64,000 bases of DNA from the NCBI GenBank assembly GCA_002399445.1, contig DHDR01000031.1, positions 17,026 to 81,025 on the forward strand, in the 5' to 3' direction. Every line of letters begins with the position of its first letter. Position 1 is the first letter of the stretch. Shown here piece by piece: positions 15,542 to 24,593 of this stretch. The translations under genes were made by a program, and so were the position numbers. The stretch is from Ruminococcaceae bacterium UBA4871 (GTDB lineage: Bacteria; Bacillota; Clostridia; Oscillospirales; Acutalibacteraceae). Under the pieces are notes generated by a model, which made no database searches, was not told the origin of the DNA, and saw only the letters and a program-made list of their open reading frames with translations.

Positions 15542-16381
15542 GTGAACGTAAGTAATATTGTCATCGTCGGGCTGGGACTCATCGGCGGCAGCCTCGCCAA
15601 AGCTTTTTCCAAATATACAGACTGCCGTGTATCCGGATTTGACACCGATCCTGCTACTCTGGAAGAAGCCCTCGCCTGCGGTGCCATTGCAAAAGCAGGT
15701 GATGCAGACGACCTTGCGCATGCCGACATTGTCTACCTCTGTCTTTATCCGGAGGCAGATATTCATTTTGTGAGCAATCACCTCTCTTCTTTCACAAAAA
15801 ACACCATTGTAACAGATGTCTGCGGTATTAAAATGGAGGTCAGCCGCGGACTGTGTCAGCTAGCAGAAAAAGGCGGTTTCACCTACTGCGGTTCCCATCC
15901 GATGGCCGGAACAGAAAAGCACGGATTTTCCGCCTCCCGTGCAGATTTATTTAAGGGAGCCAGCTACATTTTGGTCCCCTGCGGCGCACCGGAATCCGTT
16001 TGTGAGCTGCTGCGGCAGACGGCCTTCCGGCTTGGATTCGGCCGCTCCGTTTCCACCACGCCGGAGCATCATGACCAGCTCATTGCTTTCACCAGCCAGC
16101 TGCCGCACGCACTTGCCTGTGCCTATGTGATGAGTCCCCGCTGCCCGGAACACCGTGGATTTTCCGCCGGAAGTTACCGGGACGTTTCCCGCGTTGCCAA
16201 TATTAATGAAGTGATGTGGAGCGAGCTGTTTCTGGACAACCGCACCGCATTGACGGAAGAACTGGATATATTCCTGAAAAATCTGACAGAAATTCGTGAC
16301 GCTGTAGCAGATAATAACCACGCCCACCTGGAAACACTCCTGCGGAAAGGCCGGCTGATCAAGGAGGAACTTGGAGAATGA
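15542..16381 (+). CDS. tyrA: prephenate dehydrogenase, GTG start
   Basis: 279 residues. It oxidises prephenate to 4-hydroxyphenylpyruvate on the way to tyrosine. N-terminal NAD loop GLGLIGGS (10-17) and the SHPMAGTEKHG motif (118-128) near the active site are clear. It has no C-terminal ACT domain, being the short form. The GTG follows a GTAAGGAGGG site. A 131-base spacer separates it from aroF, and its last four bases overlap aroB (ATGA). Confidence 0.94.
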   Translation: MNVSNIVIVGLGLIGGSLAKAFSKYTDCRVSGFDTDPATLEEALACGAIAKAGDADDLAHADIVYLCLYPEADIHFVSNHLSSFTKNTIVTDVCGIKMEVSRGLCQLAEKGGFTYCGSHPMAGTEKHGFSASRADLFKGASYILVPCGAPESVCELLRQTAFRLGFGRSVSTTPEHHDQLIAFTSQLPHALACAYVMSPRCPEHRGFSAGSYRDVSRVANINEVMWSELFLDNRTALTEELDIFLKNLTEIRDAVADNNHAHLETLLRKGRLIKEELGE

Positions 16382-17433
16382 ATCTTACGGTACATACAAA
16401 TCCTGCCTATGAAATCATCATAGAAGACGGCTGCATTTCCCAAATTGGCAAACGCACAAAAAAATTACTTCCGAAAGCAGAGCGAGCTGTGCTGGTAACC
16501 GATACCCATGTCGGTCCGCTTTATGCGGACTCTGTGCGGCAGTCGCTGGAAGCAGCCGGGATTTCCGTTTCCGTGAAGTCTTTCCCCGCCGGAGAACAAA
16601 GCAAGAACCTGCAGAACATTGCTTCTTTTTATACTGCTTTTTCAAAAGCGGGGCTGACCCGCACGGATTTCGCCGTGGCGCTTGGCGGCGGTGTCTGCGG
16701 TGACATGACCGGTTTTGCGGCAGCGACATGGCTGCGCGGAATTCCGTTTATTCAAATCCCGACTTCCTTGTTGGCACAGGTGGATTCCTCTGTCGGCGGC
16801 AAAACCGGCGTTGACCTGCCGGAAGGAAAAAATCTGGTCGGTGCTTTTCACCAGCCGGCACTTGTGCTGATTGATCCGCAGACACTTTCCACCTTGCCGC
16901 CTGCTTTCTTTGCAGACGGGATGGGTGAAGTCATTAAATACGGATGCATCCGTGACAAGGCCTTATTTTCCCGCCTGAGTCAGGAAGACTGCCACAGTTA
17001 TCTGCCGGAAGTCATCTATACCTGCATCAATATCAAGCGGCAAGTCGTAGAAAAGGATGAATTTGATACCGGTGAACGTGCAATCCTGAATTTTGGGCAT
17101 ACTTTCGGTCATGCTCTGGAACGCATTCAGAATTACGGCGGCCTCTCCCACGGCAAAGCAGTCGGCGTCGGTATGGTACTCATGGCAAAGCTCGGAGAAG
17201 GGACTGGTATGACAAAATCAGGGACAGCCGACCAAATTATTTCTCTGCTAAAAAAATACGGGCTGCCGGTTTCCTGCAAAGAAAGCATTGACGAACTGCT
17301 TCCGGCAACTGCCCATGACAAAAAAAGCAATGGAAGCAATGTAAAGCTGGTGCTACTGAAATCCATCGGTGAGTGCTTTCTCCGAAATGTACCCCGCGCG
17401 GAATTGTCCAGCCTCTGTGAGGTGCTGAAATGA
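16378..17433 (+). CDS. aroB: 3-dehydroquinate synthase
   Basis: 351 residues. It turns DAHP into 3-dehydroquinate with NAD and a divalent metal. NAD-binding GGGVCGDM (103-110), the PTSLLAQVDSSVGGKTG block (128-144), metal ligand E184 in GMGEVIKYG and metal histidines H241 and H245 in HTFGHALE are all in place. It overlaps tyrA and aroA by four bases each, so translation is coupled. Confidence 0.96.
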   Translation: MNLTVHTNPAYEIIIEDGCISQIGKRTKKLLPKAERAVLVTDTHVGPLYADSVRQSLEAAGISVSVKSFPAGEQSKNLQNIASFYTAFSKAGLTRTDFAVALGGGVCGDMTGFAAATWLRGIPFIQIPTSLLAQVDSSVGGKTGVDLPEGKNLVGAFHQPALVLIDPQTLSTLPPAFFADGMGEVIKYGCIRDKALFSRLSQEDCHSYLPEVIYTCINIKRQVVEKDEFDTGERAILNFGHTFGHALERIQNYGGLSHGKAVGVGMVLMAKLGEGTGMTKSGTADQIISLLKKYGLPVSCKESIDELLPATAHDKKSNGSNVKLVLLKSIGECFLRNVPRAELSSLCEVLK

Positions 17434-18692
17434 GCCGTGTCTATATTCGGCCCAGTAAACTTCAGGGAACCGCCTCTCCGCCGCCCAGTAAAAGCGCTGC
17501 ACACCGAGTAATCCTTTGTGCCGGACTTGCCAGCGGAACAAGCAAGCTTTCCCCCATTGGTACCAGCGTGGATATGGCTGCCACAATCGGCTGCATCCGG
17601 ACACTTGGCGCTGCCACCAGCCGCCGCGGTGATACTTTGACCGTGACAGGCATTCAAACTCCGAAAACTCCTGTCACACTGGATTGTGCAGAAAGCGGCT
17701 CTACTCTGCGCTTTCTTATCCCAGTTGTCGCTGCGCTCGGTGTAACAGCCACTTTCACGGGACACGGGCGGCTTCCGCAGAGGCCTTTGGGAATCTATCT
17801 GGACCTGCTGCCAGAACATGGTGTCCGGTGCAAAACGGAAGGCGGGCTGCCCCTTACCGTTTCCGGCCGATTAGAACCGGGGATCTACAGTCTTCCCGGC
17901 AATGTTTCCAGCCAATTCATCACCGGCCTGCTGTTCGCACTGCCGCTGCTTCCCGGCGGAAGTGAAATCCGGCTTTTTACACCGCTGCAAAGCGCCGCTT
18001 ATGTGGATATGACGATTCATATTTTGAAACAATTTGGGATTCGCATTATCCACACCGGGACCGGCTGGAAAGTGCCCGGCGGCCAACATTATTGTGCCTG
18101 CACGGCAGCTGTCGAGCGGGACTGGAGTCAGGCGGCATTTCTGCTGACAGCCGGTGCTTTGAACAGCGAGATTTCTCTCACCGGTCTCAGTGCTGCTTCC
18201 ACGCAGGGTGACCGTGCGATTGAACCTTTGCTTCGCCGCTTTGGTGCCGATATTTGCTGGCAAAACAATGTCCTTACCGCAAAACCAGGCCCGCTGCACG
18301 GTTTTGATATTGATGTCAGCCAGATTCCTGATCTTGCTCCTGTGCTTGCCGTCGCCGGCACATTCGCACAGGGGCGCACGCGGCTGCTGAACGGCGCCCG
18401 GCTCCGTCTGAAAGAAAGCGACCGGATTGCTGCCATGCACCGCATGGTCGAATCTCTTGGCGGCAGAGCAGAAGAAACGGACGACAGTCTGGTGATCCAC
18501 GGTTCCCCATTGTCTGGCGGTATTGTGGACGGCTGCAATGACCACCGGATTGTGATGGCTGCCGCAATCGCCGGATTGTGCACACAGGGACCTGTCACCA
18601 TCACAGACGGACAGGCCATACAGAAAAGCTGGCCGGAATTCTTTTCAGTTTATCAGTCATTAGGAGGCAATGTGGATGTCTACGTGGGGTAA
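17430..18692 (+). CDS. aroA: 5-enolpyruvylshikimate-3-phosphate synthase
   Basis: 420 residues. It joins PEP to shikimate 3-phosphate. The N-terminal PPPSKSAAHR (17-26) contains the substrate-binding lysine, ESGSTLRF (88-95) stands at the glyphosate-loop region, GHGRLPQRPL (111-120) follows, and LKESDRI and DHRIVMA are in the C-terminal half. The ESGSTLRF form, lacking the usual NAGT sequence, resembles enzymes of some Clostridia; effect on glyphosate cannot be read from sequence alone. It overlaps aroC by 17 bases. Confidence 0.95.
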   Translation: MSRVYIRPSKLQGTASPPPSKSAAHRVILCAGLASGTSKLSPIGTSVDMAATIGCIRTLGAATSRRGDTLTVTGIQTPKTPVTLDCAESGSTLRFLIPVVAALGVTATFTGHGRLPQRPLGIYLDLLPEHGVRCKTEGGLPLTVSGRLEPGIYSLPGNVSSQFITGLLFALPLLPGGSEIRLFTPLQSAAYVDMTIHILKQFGIRIIHTGTGWKVPGGQHYCACTAAVERDWSQAAFLLTAGALNSEISLTGLSAASTQGDRAIEPLLRRFGADICWQNNVLTAKPGPLHGFDIDVSQIPDLAPVLAVAGTFAQGRTRLLNGARLRLKESDRIAAMHRMVESLGGRAEETDDSLVIHGSPLSGGIVDGCNDHRIVMAAAIAGLCTQGPVTITDGQAIQKSWPEFFSVYQSLGGNVDVYVG

Positions 18693-19776
18693 TCAGGTAA
18701 AAATCAGTATCTTTGGGGAAAGCCATGGTCCCGCAATCGGCTGTGTGCTGGAAGGCCTCCCTGCAGGAGAAACGATTGACTTTGAAGCAGTCCTGCAGCA
18801 GATGGCCCGCCGCGCGCCCGGACAGGACCGTGCCAGCACACCGCGGAAAGAATCGGATACACCAAAGGTGCTGTCCGGCCTGTTAAACAATGTGACTACC
18901 GGTGCCCCGCTCTGCGCTGTCATTGCGAACACCAATCAGCATTCCGCCGATTACCGAAAGCTGCTGTCCGTCCCGCGGCCGGGCCATGCGGACTATCCAG
19001 CATGGGTGAAATACCATGGCTTCAACGATATTCGCGGCGGCGGACATTTTTCCGGCAGACTCACAGCACCGTTGGTCTTTGCCGGAGCTGTCTGCCGGCA
19101 AATTCTTTCCCGCCGCGGCATTATAATTGGAGCACACGCTTTTTCTATAGGCACCATAAAGGACATGCCTTTTGCAAAAGTAAAAATAACAAATGAAATT
19201 TTAAGCAGTCTCAGCCGCGAATATTTCCCTGTTTTGGATGCAGAAAAAAAGGCATCCATGTATCACGAAATTGAACAAGCCCGAAACGAGCTGAACAGTA
19301 TCGGCGGCGTGGTGGAGTGCGCCTGCATCGGTGTTCCCACCGGGTTCGGCGGAGAGGGCATGTTCGGCGGAGTGGAGAGCATCTTTTCTTCCATTTTGTT
19401 TGGAATCCCTGCCTGCAAAGGAGTGGAATTCGGCGCAGGTTTCAGCGCTGCAAAACTACACGGCAGCGAAAACAATGATGCCTATTACTATGATGAAACC
19501 GGTCATGTAAAAACTCGTACCAATCATGCAGGCGGTATTTTGGGCGGTATCACAACCGGAATGCCGATTCTTTTCCGCTGTGCGTTCAAGCCAACACCCT
19601 CCATCGCGCAGGAACAGCAAAGCGTGGACCTGACCAGACATGAAAACACGACGCTTTCTGTATGCGGACGGCATGACCCGTGTATTGTGCCACGTGCAAT
19701 CCCCGTGGTGGAATCAGCCGCTGCACTGGCGCTGATGAATTTGCCCGGCATACTTTGCTGCACTGCGGAGGTATAA
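18676..19776 (+). CDS. aroC: chorismate synthase
   Basis: 366 residues from the ATG at 18676, which sits eight bases from AGGAGG (18662-18667); the ATG two codons earlier is too close. It forms chorismate with reduced FMN as cofactor. Motifs: GESHG (14-18), RPGHADYP about 99-106, NDIRGGGHFSGR, and the C-terminal RHDPCIVPRAIPVVESA block. The gene starts inside the end of aroA and pheA follows after two bases. Confidence 0.96.
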   Translation: MSTWGNQVKISIFGESHGPAIGCVLEGLPAGETIDFEAVLQQMARRAPGQDRASTPRKESDTPKVLSGLLNNVTTGAPLCAVIANTNQHSADYRKLLSVPRPGHADYPAWVKYHGFNDIRGGGHFSGRLTAPLVFAGAVCRQILSRRGIIIGAHAFSIGTIKDMPFAKVKITNEILSSLSREYFPVLDAEKKASMYHEIEQARNELNSIGGVVECACIGVPTGFGGEGMFGGVESIFSSILFGIPACKGVEFGAGFSAAKLHGSENNDAYYYDETGHVKTRTNHAGGILGGITTGMPILFRCAFKPTPSIAQEQQSVDLTRHENTTLSVCGRHDPCIVPRAIPVVESAAALALMNLPGILCCTAEV

Positions 19777-19778
19777 AA

Positions 19779-20894
19779 ATGGAATTATCAGATATTCGAA
19801 AAGAAATTGATGCCATTGATGCACAATTGCTGCCGCTTTTTATTCGGAGAATGGATTGTGCCAAAAAAGTTGCAGAAATCAAAAAGCGAGACGGCTCTCC
19901 CGTTTATAATGCCGCACGCGAAAAAGAGATTCTCGACCGGATCTCCGCAAAAGCTGGACAATACAGTGGTGCTGCGCGCATGGTCTACGGCACAATCTTT
20001 CGTGAAAGCCGAGCACTGCAGCACCGGATGCTGGGTTCTGGGCAAAAACTGCGGTGCCGGATTACCGCTGCGCCAAAGGAGCCCGACCGCGTGCAGAATA
20101 TTGCGTGTTTGGGGGGACCCGGTTCTTACAGCTATGCCGTGCTGACAGCACTTTATCCGCAGGCGCACCCCAGCTTTTTCAGCCGATTTCATGATATTTT
20201 CCGCTGTGTACAGGAAGGCACCGCCGACCTTGGCATTATCCCGGTGGAAAATTCCAGTGCGGGCAGTGTCAGCGAAGTTTACGGGCTGCTGATGCAATAC
20301 TGTTTCTCTATCATTGCGGCAAAAACGCTGAACATCCACCACTGTCTTGCCAACCGTACCGGCAGGCCGGAGGATGTCCGCAGCATACATTCCAAAGAGA
20401 TTGCCCTGATGCAGTGTTCCAAGTATTTAAATACTCTACAGATACCGCTTGCACCAGCCAGCAGCACCAGTTCCGCTGCAGAGCAGGCGGCAAAGGACAA
20501 CAGTATCGCAGCTGTATGCAGCGAAAGTGCAGCCTTGCAAAACGGTCTGACGATTCTGAAGCGCGATATTCAGAATCATGACAACAATGCCACCCGCTTT
20601 GTTGTCATCAGCAAGAATTTATGCATTCCTGACCACGCAGAAAAAATCAGCCTGTGCTTTAATGTCGCACACACAACAGGAAGTCTGAACGCTGTGCTGT
20701 CCCGTTTTGCTTCTGCCGGAATGAACTTGACAAAAATCGAATCACGCCCAATTGCCGGAAAGGACTTTGAATATGATTTCTATTTGGATTTCACCGGCAA
20801 TGTCCATGATACAAAAGTGCTGGAACTGCTTTGTTCGCTGGAAGACGAATTACCGCGGTTTCACTTTCTCGGCAACTACTGCGAAATCAAGTAG
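19779..20894 (+). CDS. pheA: bifunctional chorismate mutase and prephenate dehydratase
   Basis: 371 residues from the ATG at 19779, preceded by GGAGG. Residues 1-85 are an AroQ-type helical chorismate mutase (LSDIRKEIDAIDAQLL). Residues about 105-280 are prephenate dehydratase with ENSSAGSV (157-164) and ATRF (271-274). Residues 288-371 are an ACT domain with GSLNAVL (301-307) and ESRP (321-324), which in the family binds phenylalanine. Fusion of the three parts is standard in many bacteria. It ends the operon; a terminator follows at 20963. Confidence 0.95.
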   Translation: MELSDIRKEIDAIDAQLLPLFIRRMDCAKKVAEIKKRDGSPVYNAAREKEILDRISAKAGQYSGAARMVYGTIFRESRALQHRMLGSGQKLRCRITAAPKEPDRVQNIACLGGPGSYSYAVLTALYPQAHPSFFSRFHDIFRCVQEGTADLGIIPVENSSAGSVSEVYGLLMQYCFSIIAAKTLNIHHCLANRTGRPEDVRSIHSKEIALMQCSKYLNTLQIPLAPASSTSSAAEQAAKDNSIAAVCSESAALQNGLTILKRDIQNHDNNATRFVVISKNLCIPDHAEKISLCFNVAHTTGSLNAVLSRFASAGMNLTKIESRPIAGKDFEYDFYLDFTGNVHDTKVLELLCSLEDELPRFHFLGNYCEIK

Positions 20895-20962
20895 TGGAAA
20901 GACGCAGATGATCGTGTTGCCTATAAACTGAAAGTCCCGAAAAATGACCAATCGATTTTAGG

Positions 20963-20997
20963 AAAGGTATGGCATCCACCCGTACCTTTTCTTTTTT
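20963..20997 (+). terminator. terminator of the aro operon
   Basis: AAAGGTATGG (20963-20972) pairs with CCGTACCTTT (20980-20989) around a 7-base loop, followed by a T-rich run. It lies 69 bases after the pheA stop. Confidence 0.88.
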
Positions 20998-21281
20998 GTC
21001 TTCACCGGACGGTTCGAGAAGTAGGTAAAAACGAATCTATCATTTAAAAAAGCCGGTCAAAGCTCTGCAGACTGACTTCAATTTTCTAAATTCAACTAAA
21101 ATTTTGCTGTCCTGCTATTACACAAACCGTTTTTTTTTCGTTTTCCTTCATGATTACGTAAAAGCTGCTCACAATAGTAAAGAAATCCACATTTCCTGTA
21201 TAAATGAGTTGACAGATGTTGTTAGTGGTAATACAATATTACATAGTATTAAAAACTATATAATGTGATGTGGTGAAAACT
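20998..21281 (+). promoter_or_regulatory. intergenic region with degV promoter
   Basis: The only clear feature is a promoter: TTGACA (21209-21214), 17-base spacer, TACAAT (21232-21237), about 45 bases before the first degV gene. The rest is AT-rich, with no ORF or repeat that I can support. Confidence 0.7.
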
Positions 21282-22133
21282 ATGGCGGAAAAAATTGCAA
21301 TCTTAGTGGATTCCGGAAGTGACTTGCCCGAAAATTTAAGACGAAAATATGGAATCTGGACCATGAACCTTCGTATTATTTATGGGAAAGAAGTCTACGA
21401 GGATGGCACTGACATTACTGCACAAACAGTATACAGCCGCTTCCCACAGCAAATTCCAAAAACTTCCACGCCGAATCTGATGGAAGTCAAGGAAACCGTC
21501 GAAAAAATTCGGCAAAAAGGTTACCGCAAGCTGATTGCCATCTGCATTTCCAGCGGGTTGAGCGGCACTTTTAACACCGTAAAAACTGCGTTGCGCGAAT
21601 ATACGGATATGGAAACTTTTGTTTTCGACAGCAAGAGCATCTCAATGGGAACTGGGATATTTGCGCTTTGGACGGCTAAAGCCATTGAAAAAGGAATGTC
21701 TTTCTCTGAAATAACCGCAGCACTTTTACACAAACAAAATGACAGTAAAGTTTATTATTACATGGACACGCTGGACTACCTGCGTGCCGGCGGACGAATT
21801 GGAAAAGTCACCGGTTTAATTGGAAAGGTACTGGGTATAAAGCCCATCATCTCTTGTAATGAGGAAGGCATCTATTACACTGTTTCGCTACTCAGAGGCA
21901 AAAAAAGCGGTATTCAGCGTCTGTTGGAAATTTTAAAGAAACATTGCCCCCGCGGAAACATCTGGCTGGCACTCATGAATGGTGACGCCGCAAAAGAAGC
22001 CGATAATGTCCGCAGACAGCTTCCGAAAATACTTCCTAATGCCAAACTGATTGTTAATAAGGCAATCACCGCTTCGCTTGCTGTACACACCGGCCCCGGG
22101 CTGATTGGTGTCTGCATGTTCTGCGCAGATTAA
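21282..22133 (+). CDS. degV: DegV family fatty-acid-binding protein, copy 1
   Basis: 283 residues from ATG 21282; GTG at 21270 is also possible, and neither has a strong ribosome site. It opens KIAILVDSGSDLPENLRRKYG, and the C-terminal domain has RAGGRIGKVTGLIGKVLGIKPII and the TGPGLIGVCMF end typical of DegV/FakB. In the FakA/FakB system such proteins hold a fatty acid while it is phosphorylated. No fakA is nearby. A second, divergent copy is at 28342. Confidence 0.9.
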   Translation: MAEKIAILVDSGSDLPENLRRKYGIWTMNLRIIYGKEVYEDGTDITAQTVYSRFPQQIPKTSTPNLMEVKETVEKIRQKGYRKLIAICISSGLSGTFNTVKTALREYTDMETFVFDSKSISMGTGIFALWTAKAIEKGMSFSEITAALLHKQNDSKVYYYMDTLDYLRAGGRIGKVTGLIGKVLGIKPIISCNEEGIYYTVSLLRGKKSGIQRLLEILKKHCPRGNIWLALMNGDAAKEADNVRRQLPKILPNAKLIVNKAITASLAVHTGPGLIGVCMFCAD

Positions 22134-22456
22134 AAGTAAACACAAGCGCTCCCTCCTTTACGCTTTTATGGCGTCTGTTCCTGTATCGAATGGGCAACTT
22201 ATCGCATGGTTTCAACATCTTGGGATAGTTGGCCTTTTTTCATTGCTTAATTTTCTGTGATGTATTAAAATATTCTTATCCTTTATTGAAACTTCAGCGG
22301 TTTCCCTATCTGGACCGGAAATGGAATTCGTGATAATGAACCTATTTCTGCGGTCCGCTGAATTTTATGGAAGTGATGACAGAATGAAGATAAAATACAG
22401 TTCAAAAGATTGGCATTTCAGCATTTACAGGAACACTGAAAGAAGGGAACACAGCT
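22134..22456. other. intergenic region without a clear gene
   Basis: AT-rich spacer before the flavodoxin-like gene. An 8-bp inverted repeat TTCAGCGG/CCGCTGAA (22293-22300 and 22355-22362) has a loop of 54 bases. One short frame is open through the flavodoxin start but has no recognisable product. I cannot place a promoter. Confidence 0.4.
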
Positions 22457-22891
22457 TTGAAAACAATTGTATTGTACTATTCACTGAGCGGGAACACAAA
22501 GGCAGAAGCAGAACGGATTGCAAAGGAAGAAAATGCGGAACTTTGCGAAATCCAAGAAACCAAAAAGCGCAGCCGCTTTTCTGCATTTGTTCCGGGCTGC
22601 CTGCAAGCAAGACAGCGGCAGACACCTGCAATCAAACCGCTCGGCCATCCTCTCAGCAATTTTGACCGGATTATCATTGGCTGCCCAATTTGGGCCGGAT
22701 TTCCGGCGCCTGCATGGAATGCAGTGCTGCAACTGCTGCCAGAAGGAAAAGACGTCTCCCTGTTCTTCTGCTCTGCCAGCGGCAAAACAACGCAGAGCCA
22801 GCAGGGGACCAAAGATTTAATTGCACAGAAGGGTTGTACACTTTCCGGTTATCGCGACATTAAAACCGGCACAGACAAAACACATGGATAA
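22457..22891 (+). CDS. flavodoxin family protein, TTG start
   Basis: 144 residues starting at TTG 22457, with GAAGGG nine bases upstream. The N-terminal strand and phosphate loop MKTIVLYYSLSGNTK (FMN phosphate site SLSGNTK, 9-15) and the second motif GCPIWAGFPAPAWNAVL mark a short-chain flavodoxin or flavodoxin-like NAD(P)H oxidoreductase. It would carry electrons or reduce small molecules; partner unknown. It is followed by a terminator (22926-22964). Confidence 0.82.
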   Translation: MKTIVLYYSLSGNTKAEAERIAKEENAELCEIQETKKRSRFSAFVPGCLQARQRQTPAIKPLGHPLSNFDRIIIGCPIWAGFPAPAWNAVLQLLPEGKDVSLFFCSASGKTTQSQQGTKDLIAQKGCTLSGYRDIKTGTDKTHG

Positions 22892-22925
22892 TGATAACCG
22901 TTGTGCAAGTTCCGAAAAAAGCAAG

Positions 22926-22964
22926 AAATGCTCTGACTGCGGAAAAAACAGCCGGAGCATTTTT
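22926..22964 (+). terminator. terminator after the flavodoxin-like gene
   Basis: AAATGCTC (22926-22933) pairs with GAGCATTT (22955-22962) with a small internal CTG/CAG pair, followed by TT. It lies 34 bases after the stop. Confidence 0.65.
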
Positions 22965-23187
22965 CAGATTTACTTTGTTTGGTAAGAAAATTCAGTTCTT
23001 CCCTAAGATTCTATATTCATAACAAATTGAAAAAGGCTATGTAGTTGAGTACATTCTTTTGACCAAAGCATTACTCGAAAAAGGCGCACTAACAAATGCC
23101 CCGCGGATTTGCACAGCAAGATAGTCGGGAACAAGTGCCCACGAAAATTTTTCGGTAAATCTTCGACCATTTTACTGCGTTTTTTCC
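22965..23187. other. gene-poor spacer, possible degenerate coding remnant
   Basis: A plus-strand frame at 23026-23124 without a start codon translates to an amphipathic-looking stretch containing VVEYILLTKALLEKGALTNA and then stops. This could be a gene remnant, but it is too short to name. It touches the epimerase pseudogene, so the area looks like a site of gene decay. Confidence 0.3.
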
Positions 23188-23722
23188 TTACTGATATTTG
23201 GGCAGGTTTGCAATGCAGTTTTCATAAGCTGCTATCACGGCATCGCACCCAGCATCAAATTCAGGATCTTTTTTCTGACATTCCGGATGACTGTAAATTC
23301 GGAAATAATCCGATACGTTTCCCCCAAAGCATGGGCATTGCCCATAATACCGACAAAGGCCTTTGCAAAATCCGTATTATGCGTAACGGTCCATAGAGAA
23401 CTTCCGTCACCCGGGACAATTACTTTTCGGCCTGTCCGAATACGCTCCAAAACAGAAAAGGAGCCATTTTTTCCATGGATGGCAACGGGTACAGCCGTAT
23501 TGCCGTAAGTATGACTGGGACGGATAAGCGTGACGGGAAAACCTTCCTCCCGATATTGGGCCATCAAAAATTCTTCACAGGCAATTTCCCCGTGCGAATA
23601 CTGCCAGAACGGATTCGCAAGCGGCGTGCTGTCTGTAATCCGTGGATTCATCAGGGGGGGTTGGTACGCAGACGCGGAAAGGTTTAAATAAGCCGGCAAC
23701 CTCCTGCCCTGTTTCCACATCT
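23188..23722 (-). pseudogene. decayed NAD-dependent epimerase/dehydratase
   Basis: About 160 codons align with the middle of an extended short-chain dehydrogenase: SASAYQPP, the active-site-like WQYSHGEIACEE segment, LIRPSHTYG, GDGSSLWTVTHNTDFAKAFVG. Intact members have over 300 residues. The N-terminal Rossmann part is missing. After RIISE the frame breaks, with an apparent internal deletion, and the usual C-terminal part (EFDAGCDAVIAAYEN) resumes in another frame, ending at 23188. The gene is therefore very likely nonfunctional. Confidence 0.75.
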
Positions 23723-23881
23723 GTTGATTCTATTAATAGATTGCCTTATAATATTTTTACAGGCCAAACAGCCTGCACATTACTCGAAGCATTTCCCAAA
23801 CAGTAAAGTGAAACAAAGTGGAAATTTTACACACCAGTGTAGCCAAACGATTTGGTTGAAACAGATAAAAATAGAACTGAA

Positions 23882-23908
23882 CAATTGAAAATTCTCAATT
23901 GACAATTG
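23882..23908. promoter_or_regulatory. triple CAATTG element upstream of fetA
   Basis: CAATTG occurs at 23882-23887, 23896-23901 and 23903-23908, within 55 bases of the fetA start. Each copy is palindromic. An operator for an iron or peroxide sensor is possible, but the sequence does not match the classic Fur or PerR box. Confidence 0.35.
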
Positions 23909-23936
23909 ATTCAAGGCAGAGAAAAGGTGAAAAGGA

Positions 23937-24593
23937 TTGATAAAGCTCGAATTTAAAAATGTTTCCTATCGGCATGACAACAGAGAGGTTCTCCACAATC
24001 TGTCTGTTCAATTTGCAGCAGGGGATTATGTATCCATCGTCGGTTCATCCGGCAGCGGCAAAAGCACTTTTTTACGGCTGTGCTGCCATCTGATCAGTCC
24101 ATCTGAAGGAAACATCTTTTTGAATGGACAGGACATGCTTCTCCAGAATCCCATTGAACTTCGGAAAAAGGTCAGCTATTGTTTTCAGGAACCAATCCTT
24201 TGGGGAACAACCGTGGAGGATAACGTCACATTTCCCTATCAAATCAGAAACCAAAAATTAGATATTTCAAAAGTCACTTCGCTCCTGTCCGATTTCCATA
24301 TGACTCCAGATTACCTGCATCATGAAATTCAAAATCTGTCCGGAGGAGAAAAACAACGGATTGCCCTAATCCGCACCATGCTTTTTGAACCGGAAATTCT
24401 GTTACTGGATGAAGTGACATCTGCCCTTGATGCAGAAAATACAGAATTGGTTGAAAAAGCAATTTTAAATTTGAATCAACAAGGCATTACCATACTGTGG
24501 GTCACGCACAACGACGAACAAAGCCGAAAATATGCCAATAAACTGCTGACAATTGAAGACGGTCAAATCCAGTCTTTGGAGGTAATAAAATGA
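23937..24593 (+). CDS. fetA: iron export ABC transporter ATPase, FetA-like, TTG start
   Basis: 218 residues. Start is TTG at 23937, directly after an AAAGGA site, giving MIKLEFKNVSYRH. Walker A GSSGSGKST (36-44), Q-loop Q84, signature LSGGEKQ (134-140), Walker B ILLLDE (154-159). It overlaps its permease by four bases. The FetA/FetB pair (E. coli YbbL/YbbM) exports iron and protects against oxidative stress. The function is assigned from the permease family and operon pairing. Confidence 0.88.
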   Translation: MIKLEFKNVSYRHDNREVLHNLSVQFAAGDYVSIVGSSGSGKSTFLRLCCHLISPSEGNIFLNGQDMLLQNPIELRKKVSYCFQEPILWGTTVEDNVTFPYQIRNQKLDISKVTSLLSDFHMTPDYLHHEIQNLSGGEKQRIALIRTMLFEPEILLLDEVTSALDAENTELVEKAILNLNQQGITILWVTHNDEQSRKYANKLLTIEDGQIQSLEVIK

